16,187 nt of DNA from Methanobacterium sp. UBA279 (GCA_002502855.1 DAQK01000045.1:1-16187), one strand, 5' to 3'. Counted from the stretch's first letter, positions 1 through 7,880 are shown. Notes: generated from the letters alone by a model not told the origin. A program made the numbers and translations.

Positions 1-467
1 CTGGTGGTCTCGTCCAGTTCATCCAGGGCGTTTATGGCCTGTATCAAAACCAGGTCTTCTGCTTCACTTGCCTCCTGCAGGCGGTCCCTGGTGATGTTCA
101 GGGAAGTATCATGTATTAATTCCTTTAATTCTTCTTCTGTTTCGATAAAATCAGTTTGAATTAAAATATCAGCCAGGTAGGTTCTAACATATTCCCCGGC
201 TTTATTCGGTGTTTGGAATTTAAATTTAGAGGAATCTTTAAGGCTTTCATATTTGGAAGGAGAAATTTCCGTCTCTACAACAACTTCATCATGGTTTTTA
301 ACCAGTCTCTTGAGCAGAGATTTTTCCTCTCTTACCAAATTACCTTCCAGTAGTTCGGTAAGCCTTAGGGTTATCTTGCTCTTTGGGAAAAGTTCATAAT
401 CTAAGAGGGCACAATTTTCATCAAGGGCAATAAAACCCGCGAAACACCAGGTAATATAACACTTCAT
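1..467 (-). CDS. Nop5 (archaeal Nop56/58) C/D-box RNP protein, N-terminal part
   Basis: The reverse strand is open from an ATG at 467 to the window edge, giving about 155 residues that begin MKCYITWCFAGFIALDEN and end IQAINALDELDETT. The last stretch matches the archaeal Nop5 segment that precedes the coiled coil and Nop domain, and the first 120 residues have the character of the fibrillarin-binding N-terminal domain. Nop5 bridges L7Ae-bound C/D guide RNA and fibrillarin in the 2'-O-methylation complex. Family members are usually near 400 residues, so more than half lies beyond the left edge. In many archaea fibrillarin follows nop5, so it would be expected just outside the window. The gene diverges from pyrD with only 52 bp between the two start codons. 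Confidence 0.85.
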   Translation of the reverse strand, partial: MKCYITWCFAGFIALDENCALLDYELFPKSKITLRLTELLEGNLVREEKSLLKRLVKNHDEVVVETEISPSKYESLKDSSKFKFQTPNKAGEYVRTYLADILIQTDFIETEEELKELIHDTSLNITRDRLQEASEAEDLVLIQAINALDELDETT

Positions 468-519
468 ACCAATAAGTCTATACTGATATCAATTTAATAT
501 TTTCTGGGTCTGGTCCATT

Positions 520-1425
520 ATGCTTGAAACTGAGATATGCAAAATTAAGATGAAAAACCCCACCATGCTGGCGGCAGGGATCATGGGCAGCACCGCCGCA
601 TCCCTTAACTGGGCCGCCAGGAGCGGTGCAGGAGCAGTGGTAACTAAATCCTTCAGCATGGAACTCAATCCAGGATATGCCAATCCAACCACCGTGGAAG
701 TCACCGGTGGATTTATAAATGCTATAGGACTTTCCAACCCGGGAGTAGAACTCTTTAAAACTGAACTGGAGAAACTGAAAGGCCTGGTGCCCGCAGTGGC
801 GTCTATCTATGGAGCGAATCCACAGGAATTCCAGAATGTGGCTACCAGGATAGAGGGAATGGTGGATATGATAGAACTCAACGTATCATGCCCCCATGCA
901 TCAGGCGGATGTGGCGCATCAATAGGCCAGGACCCCGACGCAACGGGGCAGATAGTTAAAGCAGTTAAACAGGCGGTCAAAACCCCAGTTGCAGTTAAAC
1001 TAACCCCAAACGTAACTGATATAGTTAAAATAGCAGAAGCCACCCAGAAAGCCGGCTGTGATGCCATTACCCTTATTAACTCGGTAGGCCCGGGAATGCG
1101 CATAGACCTGGAGACAGCCCAGCCCATACTACACAACAAATTCGGCGGCTTATCAGGACCAGCCATAAAACCAATAGCTTTACGGTGTGTCTACGATGTA
1201 TATGAAGCTGTAGACGTACCCATAATAGGTGTGGGTGGAATCAGGGATTATAAAGATGCAGTTGAATTCTTATACGCCGGTGCAAGCTCTGTACAAATTG
1301 GAACAGCCGTGTACTATGAGGGAATGGACGTATTTAAGAAGATTTGCACTGGACTTGAAAATTTCATGAACAGAAAGGGCTATGATAGTGTATCAGAGAT
1401 GGTTGGTAAGACCCATAAAACCTAA
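520..1425 (+). CDS. pyrD: Dihydroorotate dehydrogenase, class 1B catalytic subunit
   Basis: This 301-residue protein is the FMN-binding catalytic subunit of the heterotetrameric, NAD-linked dihydroorotate dehydrogenase, which oxidises dihydroorotate to orotate in pyrimidine synthesis. The sequence NVSCPH around residue 121 supplies the class 1 catalytic cysteine (C124). The SVGPGM and GVGGI segments near residues 188 and 238 are typical of the C-terminal phosphate/FMN site of the TIM barrel. Length is normal for class 1B. The partner pyrK starts 46 bp downstream. No good Shine-Dalgarno sequence precedes the ATG. A TATA-like TTTAATAT at 492-499 would place transcription start close to the ATG, so the mRNA may be leaderless; that last point is inference. 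Confidence 0.95.
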   Translation: MLETEICKIKMKNPTMLAAGIMGSTAASLNWAARSGAGAVVTKSFSMELNPGYANPTTVEVTGGFINAIGLSNPGVELFKTELEKLKGLVPAVASIYGANPQEFQNVATRIEGMVDMIELNVSCPHASGGCGASIGQDPDATGQIVKAVKQAVKTPVAVKLTPNVTDIVKIAEATQKAGCDAITLINSVGPGMRIDLETAQPILHNKFGGLSGPAIKPIALRCVYDVYEAVDVPIIGVGGIRDYKDAVEFLYAGASSVQIGTAVYYEGMDVFKKICTGLENFMNRKGYDSVSEMVGKTHKT

Positions 1426-1471
1426 TTAACTTAGCCCATGGGAAATTAACATTTATAACAGGAATTAAAAC

Positions 1472-2266
1472 ATGAACGTTCCAAAAATCGTAGAGATAAA
1501 GGACATAATAAAGGAAACACCCACAGTTAAAACCTTCATTTTTGACTGGGAGATTACAGAAGAAACACCCGGCCAGTTCATGATGATCTGGAACTTCCAC
1601 GATGAAAAACCCATGTCCCTATCCCTGATTGATCCAGTAAAGGGTGAAATCGGATTCACCATAAGAAAGGTGGGTAAATTCACCGAGGCACTCCACAAGC
1701 TCGAGGTAGGAGCCCAGCTTGGATTGAGAGGACCCTATGGCCGGGGATTTGAAATTGCAGGCTTAAAGATACTTGCAGTTGGTGGAGGTGTAGGAATGGC
1801 CCCTCTGGCAGCGTTTGCAGAGGAAGCATCCCGGAAGGGTGTGGAGGTGGATCTGATAAGTGCAGCAGCCACACAGGATGAACTACTTTTTATGGACCGG
1901 CTTAACAGAACCGATACCAATTTAAGGGCTTGTACAGATGACGGGACCTACGGTTTCTGTGGATTCGGAACAGATCTCGCCCAGAAAGTGCTTGAGAGTA
2001 ACAGTTACGATATGATAGTCACCTGCGGCCCCGAGGTGATGATGAAAAAAATAGCAGACCTGGCAGAGGAATATGAAATCCCGGCCCAGTTCTCACTGGA
2101 ACGCTACATGAAATGTGGGGTGGGCATCTGCGGCCAGTGCTGCGTGGACGATGTTGGATGGAGGATCTGTAAAGAGGGCCCGGTTTTCTGGAGTGATGAG
2201 GTAAAGCTAATCACAGAATTCGGGAAGTACCGCCGTGACGCAGCGGGTAGGAAGGAACCTCTTTAA
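1472..2266 (+). CDS. pyrK: Dihydroorotate dehydrogenase electron-transfer subunit
   Basis: This 264-residue protein passes electrons from the FMN subunit PyrD to NAD through FAD and a [2Fe-2S] cluster. It shows the ferredoxin-reductase layout: a flavin-binding barrel with KPMSLS (residues 46-51), a nucleotide-binding segment GGGVGMAPLAAF (104-115), and a C-terminal cluster site with C215, C220, C223 (or C224) and C233, i.e. CX4CX2CX9C. The order and short gap behind pyrD (46 bp) indicate one transcript. A weak ribosome binding site, AGGA, lies 8 bases ahead of the ATG. A T-rich stretch at about 2302-2309 probably ends the transcript before the convergent hjc gene. Confidence 0.94.
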   Translation: MNVPKIVEIKDIIKETPTVKTFIFDWEITEETPGQFMMIWNFHDEKPMSLSLIDPVKGEIGFTIRKVGKFTEALHKLEVGAQLGLRGPYGRGFEIAGLKILAVGGGVGMAPLAAFAEEASRKGVEVDLISAAATQDELLFMDRLNRTDTNLRACTDDGTYGFCGFGTDLAQKVLESNSYDMIVTCGPEVMMKKIADLAEEYEIPAQFSLERYMKCGVGICGQCCVDDVGWRICKEGPVFWSDEVKLITEFGKYRRDAAGRKEPL

Positions 2267-2299
2267 AAAACGGAGAATAACTCCTTTAGAGACAGGAAC

Positions 2300-2337
2300 C
2301 TTCTTTTTAAAAAATAATCCTAGAAAAAAAATAACAA
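2300..2337. terminator. Convergent T-rich terminators between pyrK and hjc
   Basis: The 72 bp gap between the convergent stop codons carries a T-rich run on the plus strand (2302-2309, following pyrK) and a run of eight T on the minus strand (complement of about 2325-2333, following hjc). Such oligo-T tracts are the usual archaeal termination signal. There is no clear GC hairpin. Confidence 0.5.
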
Positions 2338-2338
2338 C

Positions 2339-2749
2339 TTAATCAAATTTAACCTGCTTACTTTTACCGAGCAATTCGTCCAGTTCAATACCCTTCTTGA
2401 AGGCCAGTTCCTTGTCTAAGCGGTAATTTTCCTGCTTTGTTTTATGCAGGTGTTCAATCCTTACAAAACGCCATTTTTCACGTATGAACTTGGCACCGAC
2501 GTAGGGTTGGGCTCCAAATATCTCTGAAAATTCCAGGAGGGCGTCTATTTTACCTGAATCGATGTATATCCTTTCCTGAGAGGTGGATTTGACTTCGATT
2601 GCCAGGTAGATCTTACCGTTACCGGCTATTACGTCGGGCAGTGGTTTTTTGGTGGCACCACCCGAGGCAGGCGCTCTCATTGCAGCGCAGTCTGCGTCCC
2701 ACAACATCTTCACCAGTTCGCGCTCTTCACGGGTACCTTTTTTACTCAT
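2339..2749 (-). CDS. hjc: Archaeal Holliday junction resolvase Hjc
   Basis: This 136-residue nuclease cleaves four-way DNA junctions during recombination and fork repair. The restriction-endonuclease-like fold is recognisable from its active site: an N-terminal GTREERELV helix with E9, then PLPDV with D39, and IEVKS with E52 and K54. Those four residues match the catalytic E, D, E, K set known for archaeal Hjc. Basic residues at the N terminus and at KRx-type positions fit DNA binding. Length is usual for the family. The start is the first ATG, preceded by AAGGGCC about 8 bases away. It is convergent with pyrK and stands alone apart from the small unknown gene upstream. Confidence 0.92.
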   Translation of the reverse strand: MSKKGTREERELVKMLWDADCAAMRAPASGGATKKPLPDVIAGNGKIYLAIEVKSTSQERIYIDSGKIDALLEFSEIFGAQPYVGAKFIREKWRFVRIEHLHKTKQENYRLDKELAFKKGIELDELLGKSKQVKFD

Positions 2750-2821
2750 ATAATGGCCCTTAAAATAAAATTAAGTTGAACATTATGTTATCTAATAAAA
2801 TTAACGGATGTTTAACCGGGG

Positions 2822-3130
2822 CTATATTGGTTCTTCATAGCTTTCTATTCGTTTAGCGTTGAAGGTACCGTTGTTTAGGGGGCTTTTCATCCATTCAATA
2901 CAGGCATCTTTGATGATCAGATGTTTTTCCGGTATTACTATGTCTATTTTGATGCCGGAGTGGCTGTCATCTGGATCTTCTGTTATAAAACGGGAAAATG
3001 TGCCAGTGTATTTGTATTTATTTTTTAGGAACCACTGGATTACATTCATTCCATCCATATGGCCGATCCTTTTACCATCCTTCATCACTTCGACTTTGGG
3101 TGATCCACAGGTTTTTTCCATCTTTATCAT
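2822..3130 (-). CDS. Small conserved-looking protein of unknown function
   Basis: I do not recognise this protein. From the ATG at 3130 it has 102 residues, is soluble, mixed charged and aromatic, and has no transmembrane segment or cysteine motif (one Cys near the N terminus and one in KDACIEW). The middle part, KIDIVIPEKHLIIKDACIEW, looks like alternating beta strands. I prefer the start at 3130 because AAGGTGG lies five bases before it, close to the methanogen anti-Shine-Dalgarno complement. An upstream in-frame ATG at 3151 with a weaker AAAGGA would add seven residues. The opposite strand has an overlapping ORF at 2859-3275, but its hydrophobic, Ser/Ile-rich translation and lack of a ribosome binding site suggest it is a shadow. 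Confidence 0.6.
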   Translation of the reverse strand: MIKMEKTCGSPKVEVMKDGKRIGHMDGMNVIQWFLKNKYKYTGTFSRFITEDPDDSHSGIKIDIVIPEKHLIIKDACIEWMKSPLNNGTFNAKRIESYEEPI

Positions 3131-3303
3131 AGTCCCCACCTTTATAATCATTTCAATATCTTTCCTTTATTTTATTAATAACTTTCTAAAATTGGTGATG
3201 TACGTCACTTCAAAAACAATAAATCACTATAGTTCTATTGGGATAAAGAGAAGAAAACCTGTTTCATTAAATTAGAAAATAAATAGAATCTCAGTAAAAA
3301 TAA

Positions 3304-3376
<73 letters not shown>

Positions 3377-3388
3377 AATTGAAAGGGA

Positions 3389-3472
<84 letters not shown>

Positions 3473-3540
3473 AGTATTACTAAACTGCTACATCCTTGTG
3501 CGGTGTTTGTAAGAAAAATATTTCCTTTTTTAGATATGAA

Positions 3541-3620
<80 letters not shown>

Positions 3621-3662
3621 ATGAACCTGTCTATTTATAGCACTCAATCTTGAGAGCTTAAG

Positions 3663-3736
<74 letters not shown>

Positions 3737-3737
3737 A

Positions 3738-3815
<78 letters not shown>

Positions 3816-3990
3816 ATGCCAAACAAAGCCTGTAAACCGTGCAAACTACTATCAGGGCTTACAAGATCTTAAAACATAGCACATCAAGATGTATTTTAAA
3901 GGTTGATGTTTATATTATATAAAGATTGTGTATTACATTCAAATAGTTTTAAGGCATTAAAATAACGGTTAAACTATGTCATGATTTTCA

Positions 3991-4005
3991 TTTATATATA
4001 TAAAT
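3991..4005 (+). promoter_or_regulatory. TATA box for the radical SAM gene
   Basis: TTTATATATATAAAT is an excellent archaeal TATA box. It would start transcription near 4028, about 80 bases before the preferred ATG at 4107. It lies inside the reading frame if the upstream ATG at 3981 were used, which is the main reason to reject that start. The surrounding 3814-4106 stretch is AT-rich with no other gene. A second TATA-like element at about 3912-3927 could serve the divergent tRNA cluster. Confidence 0.55.
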
Positions 4006-4106
4006 ACGGTATAATAAGTGTTTTAAACAAATACAATGTAAACCTCAATTTTGTGTTTCATTTTCCCGATGAATCAGTGGGAGATATATTATACGAGCTT
4101 AAAAAA

Positions 4107-5102
4107 ATGAATTTAATAGAAAAAATAAAGGCCCATGAAACTTTAGATTTGCTCGAAAAATCTAATAAGGTAACTTTAAAAGAACATGGAGATAGAATTA
4201 CCCTGGAAAGGGCGATATTTCTCTCCTGGTGGTGTAATAAGGGTGATTGTGCCTTCTGCTACATGTCCTCCCAGAAACCCAAAATCACTGAACCGGACCG
4301 GGCCCGGAGAAATGTGAATTCCATCTTTGCCGAAGCTGAGCTGGTACGCAGGATTGGATGGAATGTTGAATTCCTATCCGGCGGATATGGATCATTCACC
4401 ACACAGGAAATAAAGGGAATCTCCGAGAGGATACACTCCATCACCGGGAAACCGGCATGGTTGAACGTGGGGATAACCAGGGACCTGGAGCTTTATGGGG
4501 ATGAAATCGTGGGAATAACCGGTGCAGTGGAAACTGCTAACCCTGAACTCCATGATAAGATCTGCCCCAGCAAATCCCTGGATGATGTGGTGGAAATGCT
4601 GGAGCTGGCTGGGGATTTAGGATTTAAAAAGGCGATAACTATTATTCTGGGTCTGGGGGAAAAACCGGAAGACCTTAAATACCTGTTCAATCTAATAGGT
4701 GATGTAGAGATTGACCGGGTGATATTCTACTCCTTAAACCCCCATAAAGACACACCCTATGCAAACACACCACAACCAGCCTCCCTGTACTACGCAGGGA
4801 CGGTGGCTGCTACCCGGATAAAATATCCCAAACTAGAAATAGTTGCGGGGACCTGGATAGACAACCTGGCTAACATAGGACCCCTGATACTTGCGGGTGT
4901 AAATGGCTTGACTAAATTCCCCTTATTTAAAATGTACGGCACTAATTATGCTCGAAGAGTTGAAGAAGAGGTTAAATGGTCTGGTAGGAAACTGGAAGGT
5001 AGCTTCACTGATTTAGATCTTCTGACCAGGGGTGAAAATCTGGATCCAGAACTGGAACCATTCATAAAGAGATACATTGATAAGTGTCTAAGAAATAAAT
5101 AA
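4107..5102 (+). CDS. Radical SAM protein with CX4CX2C cluster motif, BioB/HmdB-like, function unknown
   Basis: The protein has 331 residues from the ATG at 4107. C43, C48 and C51 in WWCNKGDCAFCYM form a CX4CX2C motif, where most radical SAM enzymes have CX3CX2C. Following elements fit a radical SAM TIM barrel: EFLSGGYG (near residue 88), a possible SAM-binding GGxG equivalent, then GAVETANPELHDKICPSKS and the strand KAITIILGLGEK. The ETANPELHDKICPSKSLDD pattern recalls the BioB/HmdB/PylB group, in which HmdB has CX5CX2C. Substrate is unknown. The frame extends to an ATG at 3981, adding 42 residues, but a TATA box lies inside that extension, so I take 4107. It stands between two tRNA loci and shares no operon with another protein gene. 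Confidence 0.85.
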   Translation: MNLIEKIKAHETLDLLEKSNKVTLKEHGDRITLERAIFLSWWCNKGDCAFCYMSSQKPKITEPDRARRNVNSIFAEAELVRRIGWNVEFLSGGYGSFTTQEIKGISERIHSITGKPAWLNVGITRDLELYGDEIVGITGAVETANPELHDKICPSKSLDDVVEMLELAGDLGFKKAITIILGLGEKPEDLKYLFNLIGDVEIDRVIFYSLNPHKDTPYANTPQPASLYYAGTVAATRIKYPKLEIVAGTWIDNLANIGPLILAGVNGLTKFPLFKMYGTNYARRVEEEVKWSGRKLEGSFTDLDLLTRGENLDPELEPFIKRYIDKCLRNK

Positions 5103-5141
5103 ATTAGCCGTAAAATTAGTATTGATCTTTTACCTACAGAT

Positions 5142-5227
<86 letters not shown>

Positions 5228-5271
5228 ATATTATCTTTGAGCACAGATTCGAATATTTCTAGAAAACCAAT

Positions 5272-5820
5272 TTATTCAAGGCAAAGGACTAAATTACCGA
5301 TAAACTTTTCTATAGCATCATCATGGTCAACGAAGCTTCTTTCTTTATGTTTATCAGTCATTACAGAATATAAAAAGGACAATATGGTCATTGCAAAAAC
5401 AGGATAATCTATTTTTTCATTCTGGATATACTTTTCCATATATTTACCAAGATGATATGGAATCTTTTCAGGAGCAGTTTCTTTAGATATCCTCCTGCTT
5501 TCATTCAGGGTTAAATAAACAAAATCAAAGTGATTGTCCACCAAATCGGCAAGATCTTTAACTAAAACTTCTAAAAATTCCTGTGCTGTTTTAAATTCAT
5601 CATCAACAAGTAAAAGATTGAAATCTTCCATTATTCTATCATTATTCTGAGTTATAACCGTGTTAAAAAGATTTTTTTTGGTTTTAAATTTTCTAAACAA
5701 AGTTTTCTCACTAAAACCCGCTTTTTTTGCTATATTCAAACCAGTAGCAGCAGAATATCCTTTCTCTGAGAATTCCCTTAAAGCCGAGTCCAAAATCTTC
5801 TCTTCAGTTTCATCAGTCAT
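5272..5820 (-). CDS. TetR/AcrR-family transcriptional regulator
   Basis: This 182-residue protein has the TetR N-terminal helix-turn-helix: EKILDSALREFSEKGY at about residues 7-22, then a turn and recognition helix around NIAKKAGFSEKTLFRKFKTK (29-48). The remainder is a helical, poorly conserved ligand domain. I start at 5820 (MTDETEEKIL). A start at 5862 would add a hydrophobic stretch, MVKKFIWIFFV, ahead of the HTH and has no ribosome binding site, whereas AAGTGAT precedes 5820 by a few bases. The gene lies 139 bp downstream of the small surface-anchor gene on the same strand. Two similar palindromes upstream of that gene are plausible operators for this regulator. The inducing ligand cannot be inferred. 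Confidence 0.88.
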   Translation of the reverse strand: MTDETEEKILDSALREFSEKGYSAATGLNIAKKAGFSEKTLFRKFKTKKNLFNTVITQNNDRIMEDFNLLLVDDEFKTAQEFLEVLVKDLADLVDNHFDFVYLTLNESRRISKETAPEKIPYHLGKYMEKYIQNEKIDYPVFAMTILSFLYSVMTDKHKERSFVDHDDAIEKFIGNLVLCLE

Positions 5821-5929
5821 ACTATCACTTACAAAAAATATCCAAATGAATTTTTTAACCATTTAAGAATCCGAAAACATCATTAAAACCTATTTACTTT
5901 GATCTTTATTTATGATTTCTTTTTAGATT

Positions 5930-5959
5930 GATCTTAAAAAAAATAAAAAAATAAGGCAA
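5930..5959 (-). terminator. T-rich tract after the surface-anchor gene
   Basis: On the minus strand, immediately after the stop codon of the 87-residue gene, two T-rich runs separated by an A (TTATTTTTTTATTTTTTTT) form a typical archaeal terminator tract. If it works, the TetR gene downstream needs its own promoter or partial readthrough. Confidence 0.45.
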
Positions 5960-6223
5960 TTATTTTTTTGAAGTCACTAAACCACCTAACAGCATTAAAA
6001 CTGCTAGAATTAATCCTGTTATTGGAATTCCAGTTGGCTGCATGCTTACTGTATTAGTTGCAGCGTTTATCTGTGGTGTACTAATAGAATTTCCCGATTG
6101 ATTACCGGGATCAACTGGATTAACCGGAATAACTGGATTTGTTGGGGTTGCTGGATCGATAGGGTTAGTGGGATTGGTTCGGTTACTCGGATTTCCTGAA
6201 TATGGCACGTAAATATACCTCAT
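5960..6223 (-). CDS. Short Asn/Pro-rich protein with C-terminal membrane anchor (surface protein remnant or minimal anchor)
   Basis: This 87-residue protein consists of a low-complexity linker of N-P pairs (from about residue 10 to 42, e.g. NPTNPIDPATPTNPVIPVNP), a short polar segment, and a C-terminal hydrophobic anchor PTGIPITGLILAVLMLLGG (63-81) ending LVTSKK. That is the C-terminal end of large methanobacterial adhesin-like or surface proteins, without the ectodomain. It has no signal peptide. A stop codon, TGA, lies in frame only 6 bases before the ATG, and I see no remnant of an upstream ectodomain in the next 300 bp. It may be the stub of a decayed gene or a genuine small protein. Two palindromes and a TATA-like element upstream support real expression. 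Confidence 0.55.
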   Translation of the reverse strand: MRYIYVPYSGNPSNRTNPTNPIDPATPTNPVIPVNPVDPGNQSGNSISTPQINAATNTVSMQPTGIPITGLILAVLMLLGGLVTSKK

Positions 6224-6239
6224 CGATCAGAATTGATCA

Positions 6240-6253
6240 TGTCAGTACTGACA
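6240..6253. promoter_or_regulatory. Perfect 14 bp palindrome, candidate TetR-type operator 1
   Basis: TGTCAGTACTGACA is a perfect palindrome centred on GTAC. It lies 17 bp before the start codon of the surface-anchor gene and shares GTACTRACACCC with the second palindrome 35 bp away. Size and symmetry suit a TetR-family dimer; the link to the nearby regulator is inference. Confidence 0.5.
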
Positions 6254-6273
6254 CCCGATCAATTCACATATTT

Positions 6274-6289
6274 GTGTTCGTACTAACAC
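6274..6289. promoter_or_regulatory. 16 bp near-palindrome, candidate TetR-type operator 2
   Basis: GTGTTCGTACTAACAC is symmetric at 14 of 16 positions and has the same GTAC centre as the first palindrome. The two centres are 35 bp apart. It sits next to the minus-strand TATA-like element, so binding here would be expected to block transcription of the surface-anchor gene. Confidence 0.48.
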
Positions 6290-6524
6290 CCATATAGAGT
6301 TTATGAAAATAGAAAATATCCAAAAAATTCTGAGTATAATTATTAAACAGGAATAAATCAAGAAAAGAAGGGATTAAATAACACCGAAGATACAACTATG
6401 TTAATCTATATATGTTATTTTATCTGACATTATTATAGGAAGATAAATTTTTTATTTTATCAATTTGCACGATAAACAAGATTATAAATAAAATATCATA
6501 TTTTCAGGAGGAATAACCATTAAC

Positions 6525-7880
6525 ATGAAATGCGGGTTGGAGATACACGTCCAGCTGGATACTGATTCTAAACTATTCTGCGACTGCCGCACCAACTACC
6601 AGGAAGCACCACCAAACCACAACATCTGCTTCGTGTGTTTGAACCAGCCGGGTGCAAAACCATACCCACCAAACAAGGAAGCACTGGATGGGGCGATAAA
6701 GATAGCCCTGATGCTGGCCTGTAAGATAAGCCCAGACGTGACCTTTTTCCAGAGGAAACACTACGATTACCCGGACCTACCGTCCGGATACCAGAGGACC
6801 TCCATACCCATAGGGTTCGAGGGAGACCTGAACGGGGTGCGTATTAGAGAAGTGCACCTGGAGGAGGACCCCGGCCAGTACAAACCAGACCGGGGACTCG
6901 TGGATTTCAACAGGTCCGGAATACCCTTAATTGAGATTGTCACTGAACCAGACATGACATCCCCTGAAGAAGCCCGGACATTCCTAAGGGAACTTATCCG
7001 TGTACTGGAATACAGTGGAAGCGCCCGGGGAGAGGGTACCATGAGGGCTGATGTGAACATCTCCATTGAAGGGGGTAAAAGAGCTGAAATAAAGAACATC
7101 AACTCTATAAAGGGTGCATATAAAGCCCTCCAGTTTGAGATGGTACGCCAGAAAAATCTTCTGAAGAGAGGCATAGAGATTAAACAGGAGACCAGGGCAT
7201 TTCTGGAGTCACAGATGATCACCGTGCCCATGAGGCTTAAAGAAGAAGCGGAAGATTACCGGTACATCCCCGACCCAGACTTGCCGCCTATGCTCGCTGA
7301 AGAAGAGAGAGTGGAACGTATAAGGGAAGAAATGCCAGAACCTGCCCATATAAAGACGGACAGATTTGTAAAACAGTACGGGATAGAAAAGGACCATGCA
7401 CGGGTGCTTACCTCTGAACTGGAGCTGGCGAACGCCTTTGAAGAAGTGGTTAAGGAGGTGGATCCTGAATTTGCAGCTTTATGGATGAGGGATGAACTCA
7501 AGAGAATCCTATCCTACAACAAGATCACCTTCCGGGAAAGTGAAATAACCACCCAGCAATTGGTGGAGTTCCTCCAGTTGTTGCAGGATAAGAAGATCAC
7601 CACCAAAGCTGGACAGAGGATCATCGAAAACATGCCCCACAACCCGAAGACACCTACCCAAATCGCTGAAGAACTGGGACTGATCGGTGTGGTGGAAGAA
7701 GATGTGGTTCAAAAGGCCGTAAAACAGAGTATAGATGAAAATCCAGAGGCAGTTTCCGACTACTATGAGGGCAAAAAGAAGGCCTTGAACTTCCTGATGG
7801 GTCAGGTTATGAGGATAACCCGGGGAAAAGCAAATCCAGGCGAAATCGTTAAATTACTCCAGGAAGAACTGGATAAGTAG
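6525..7880 (+). CDS. gatB: Asp-tRNA(Asn)/Glu-tRNA(Gln) amidotransferase subunit B
   Basis: This 451-residue protein is the tRNA-binding kinase subunit of GatCAB. It activates the carboxylate of Asp (or Glu) charged on tRNA with ATP before the amide is transferred. The start KCGLEIHVQLDTDSKLFC, the zinc-site cysteines (CDCR...CFVC at residues 19-38), and later HLEEDPGQ, DFNRSGIPLIEIVTEPD and EIKNINS are GatB hallmarks. The C-terminal 140 residues form the helical and YqeY-like tail. In archaea Gln-tRNA is normally made by GatDE, so this enzyme probably serves Asn-tRNA. AGGAGG (6506-6511) is 13 bases before the ATG, rather far; an ATT codon at 6519 would be better spaced, but ATG is the conservative choice. 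gatA and gatC are not in the window. Confidence 0.95.
   Translation: MKCGLEIHVQLDTDSKLFCDCRTNYQEAPPNHNICFVCLNQPGAKPYPPNKEALDGAIKIALMLACKISPDVTFFQRKHYDYPDLPSGYQRTSIPIGFEGDLNGVRIREVHLEEDPGQYKPDRGLVDFNRSGIPLIEIVTEPDMTSPEEARTFLRELIRVLEYSGSARGEGTMRADVNISIEGGKRAEIKNINSIKGAYKALQFEMVRQKNLLKRGIEIKQETRAFLESQMITVPMRLKEEAEDYRYIPDPDLPPMLAEEERVERIREEMPEPAHIKTDRFVKQYGIEKDHARVLTSELELANAFEEVVKEVDPEFAALWMRDELKRILSYNKITFRESEITTQQLVEFLQLLQDKKITTKAGQRIIENMPHNPKTPTQIAEELGLIGVVEEDVVQKAVKQSIDENPEAVSDYYEGKKKALNFLMGQVMRITRGKANPGEIVKLLQEELDK

Larger units (their letters stand above)
6224..6524. other. 301 bp AT-rich intergenic region with two promoters and palindromes
   Basis: This gap separates the divergent surface-anchor gene and gatB. 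It holds the two palindromic operator candidates, an inverted repeat GATCA-GAAT-TGATC (6225-6238), a minus-strand TATA-like element in CTCTATATG (about 6290-6299), and plus-strand TATA candidates for gatB at about 6405-6414 (CTATATATG-like) and 6481-6490 (ATTATAAATA). No ORF with coding character is visible in it. Confidence 0.6.

Noticed and set aside
2859..3275. Plus-strand 138-codon ORF opposite the small unknown gene
   Set aside because: No ribosome binding site, hydrophobic Ser/Ile-rich translation, and the opposite strand has a better start signal and protein-like composition.
3981..4106. N-terminal extension of the radical SAM protein from the ATG at 3981
   Set aside because: A strong TATA box (3991-4005) lies inside it, and the first 20 extra residues (MIFIYIYKYG...) look like translated promoter DNA.
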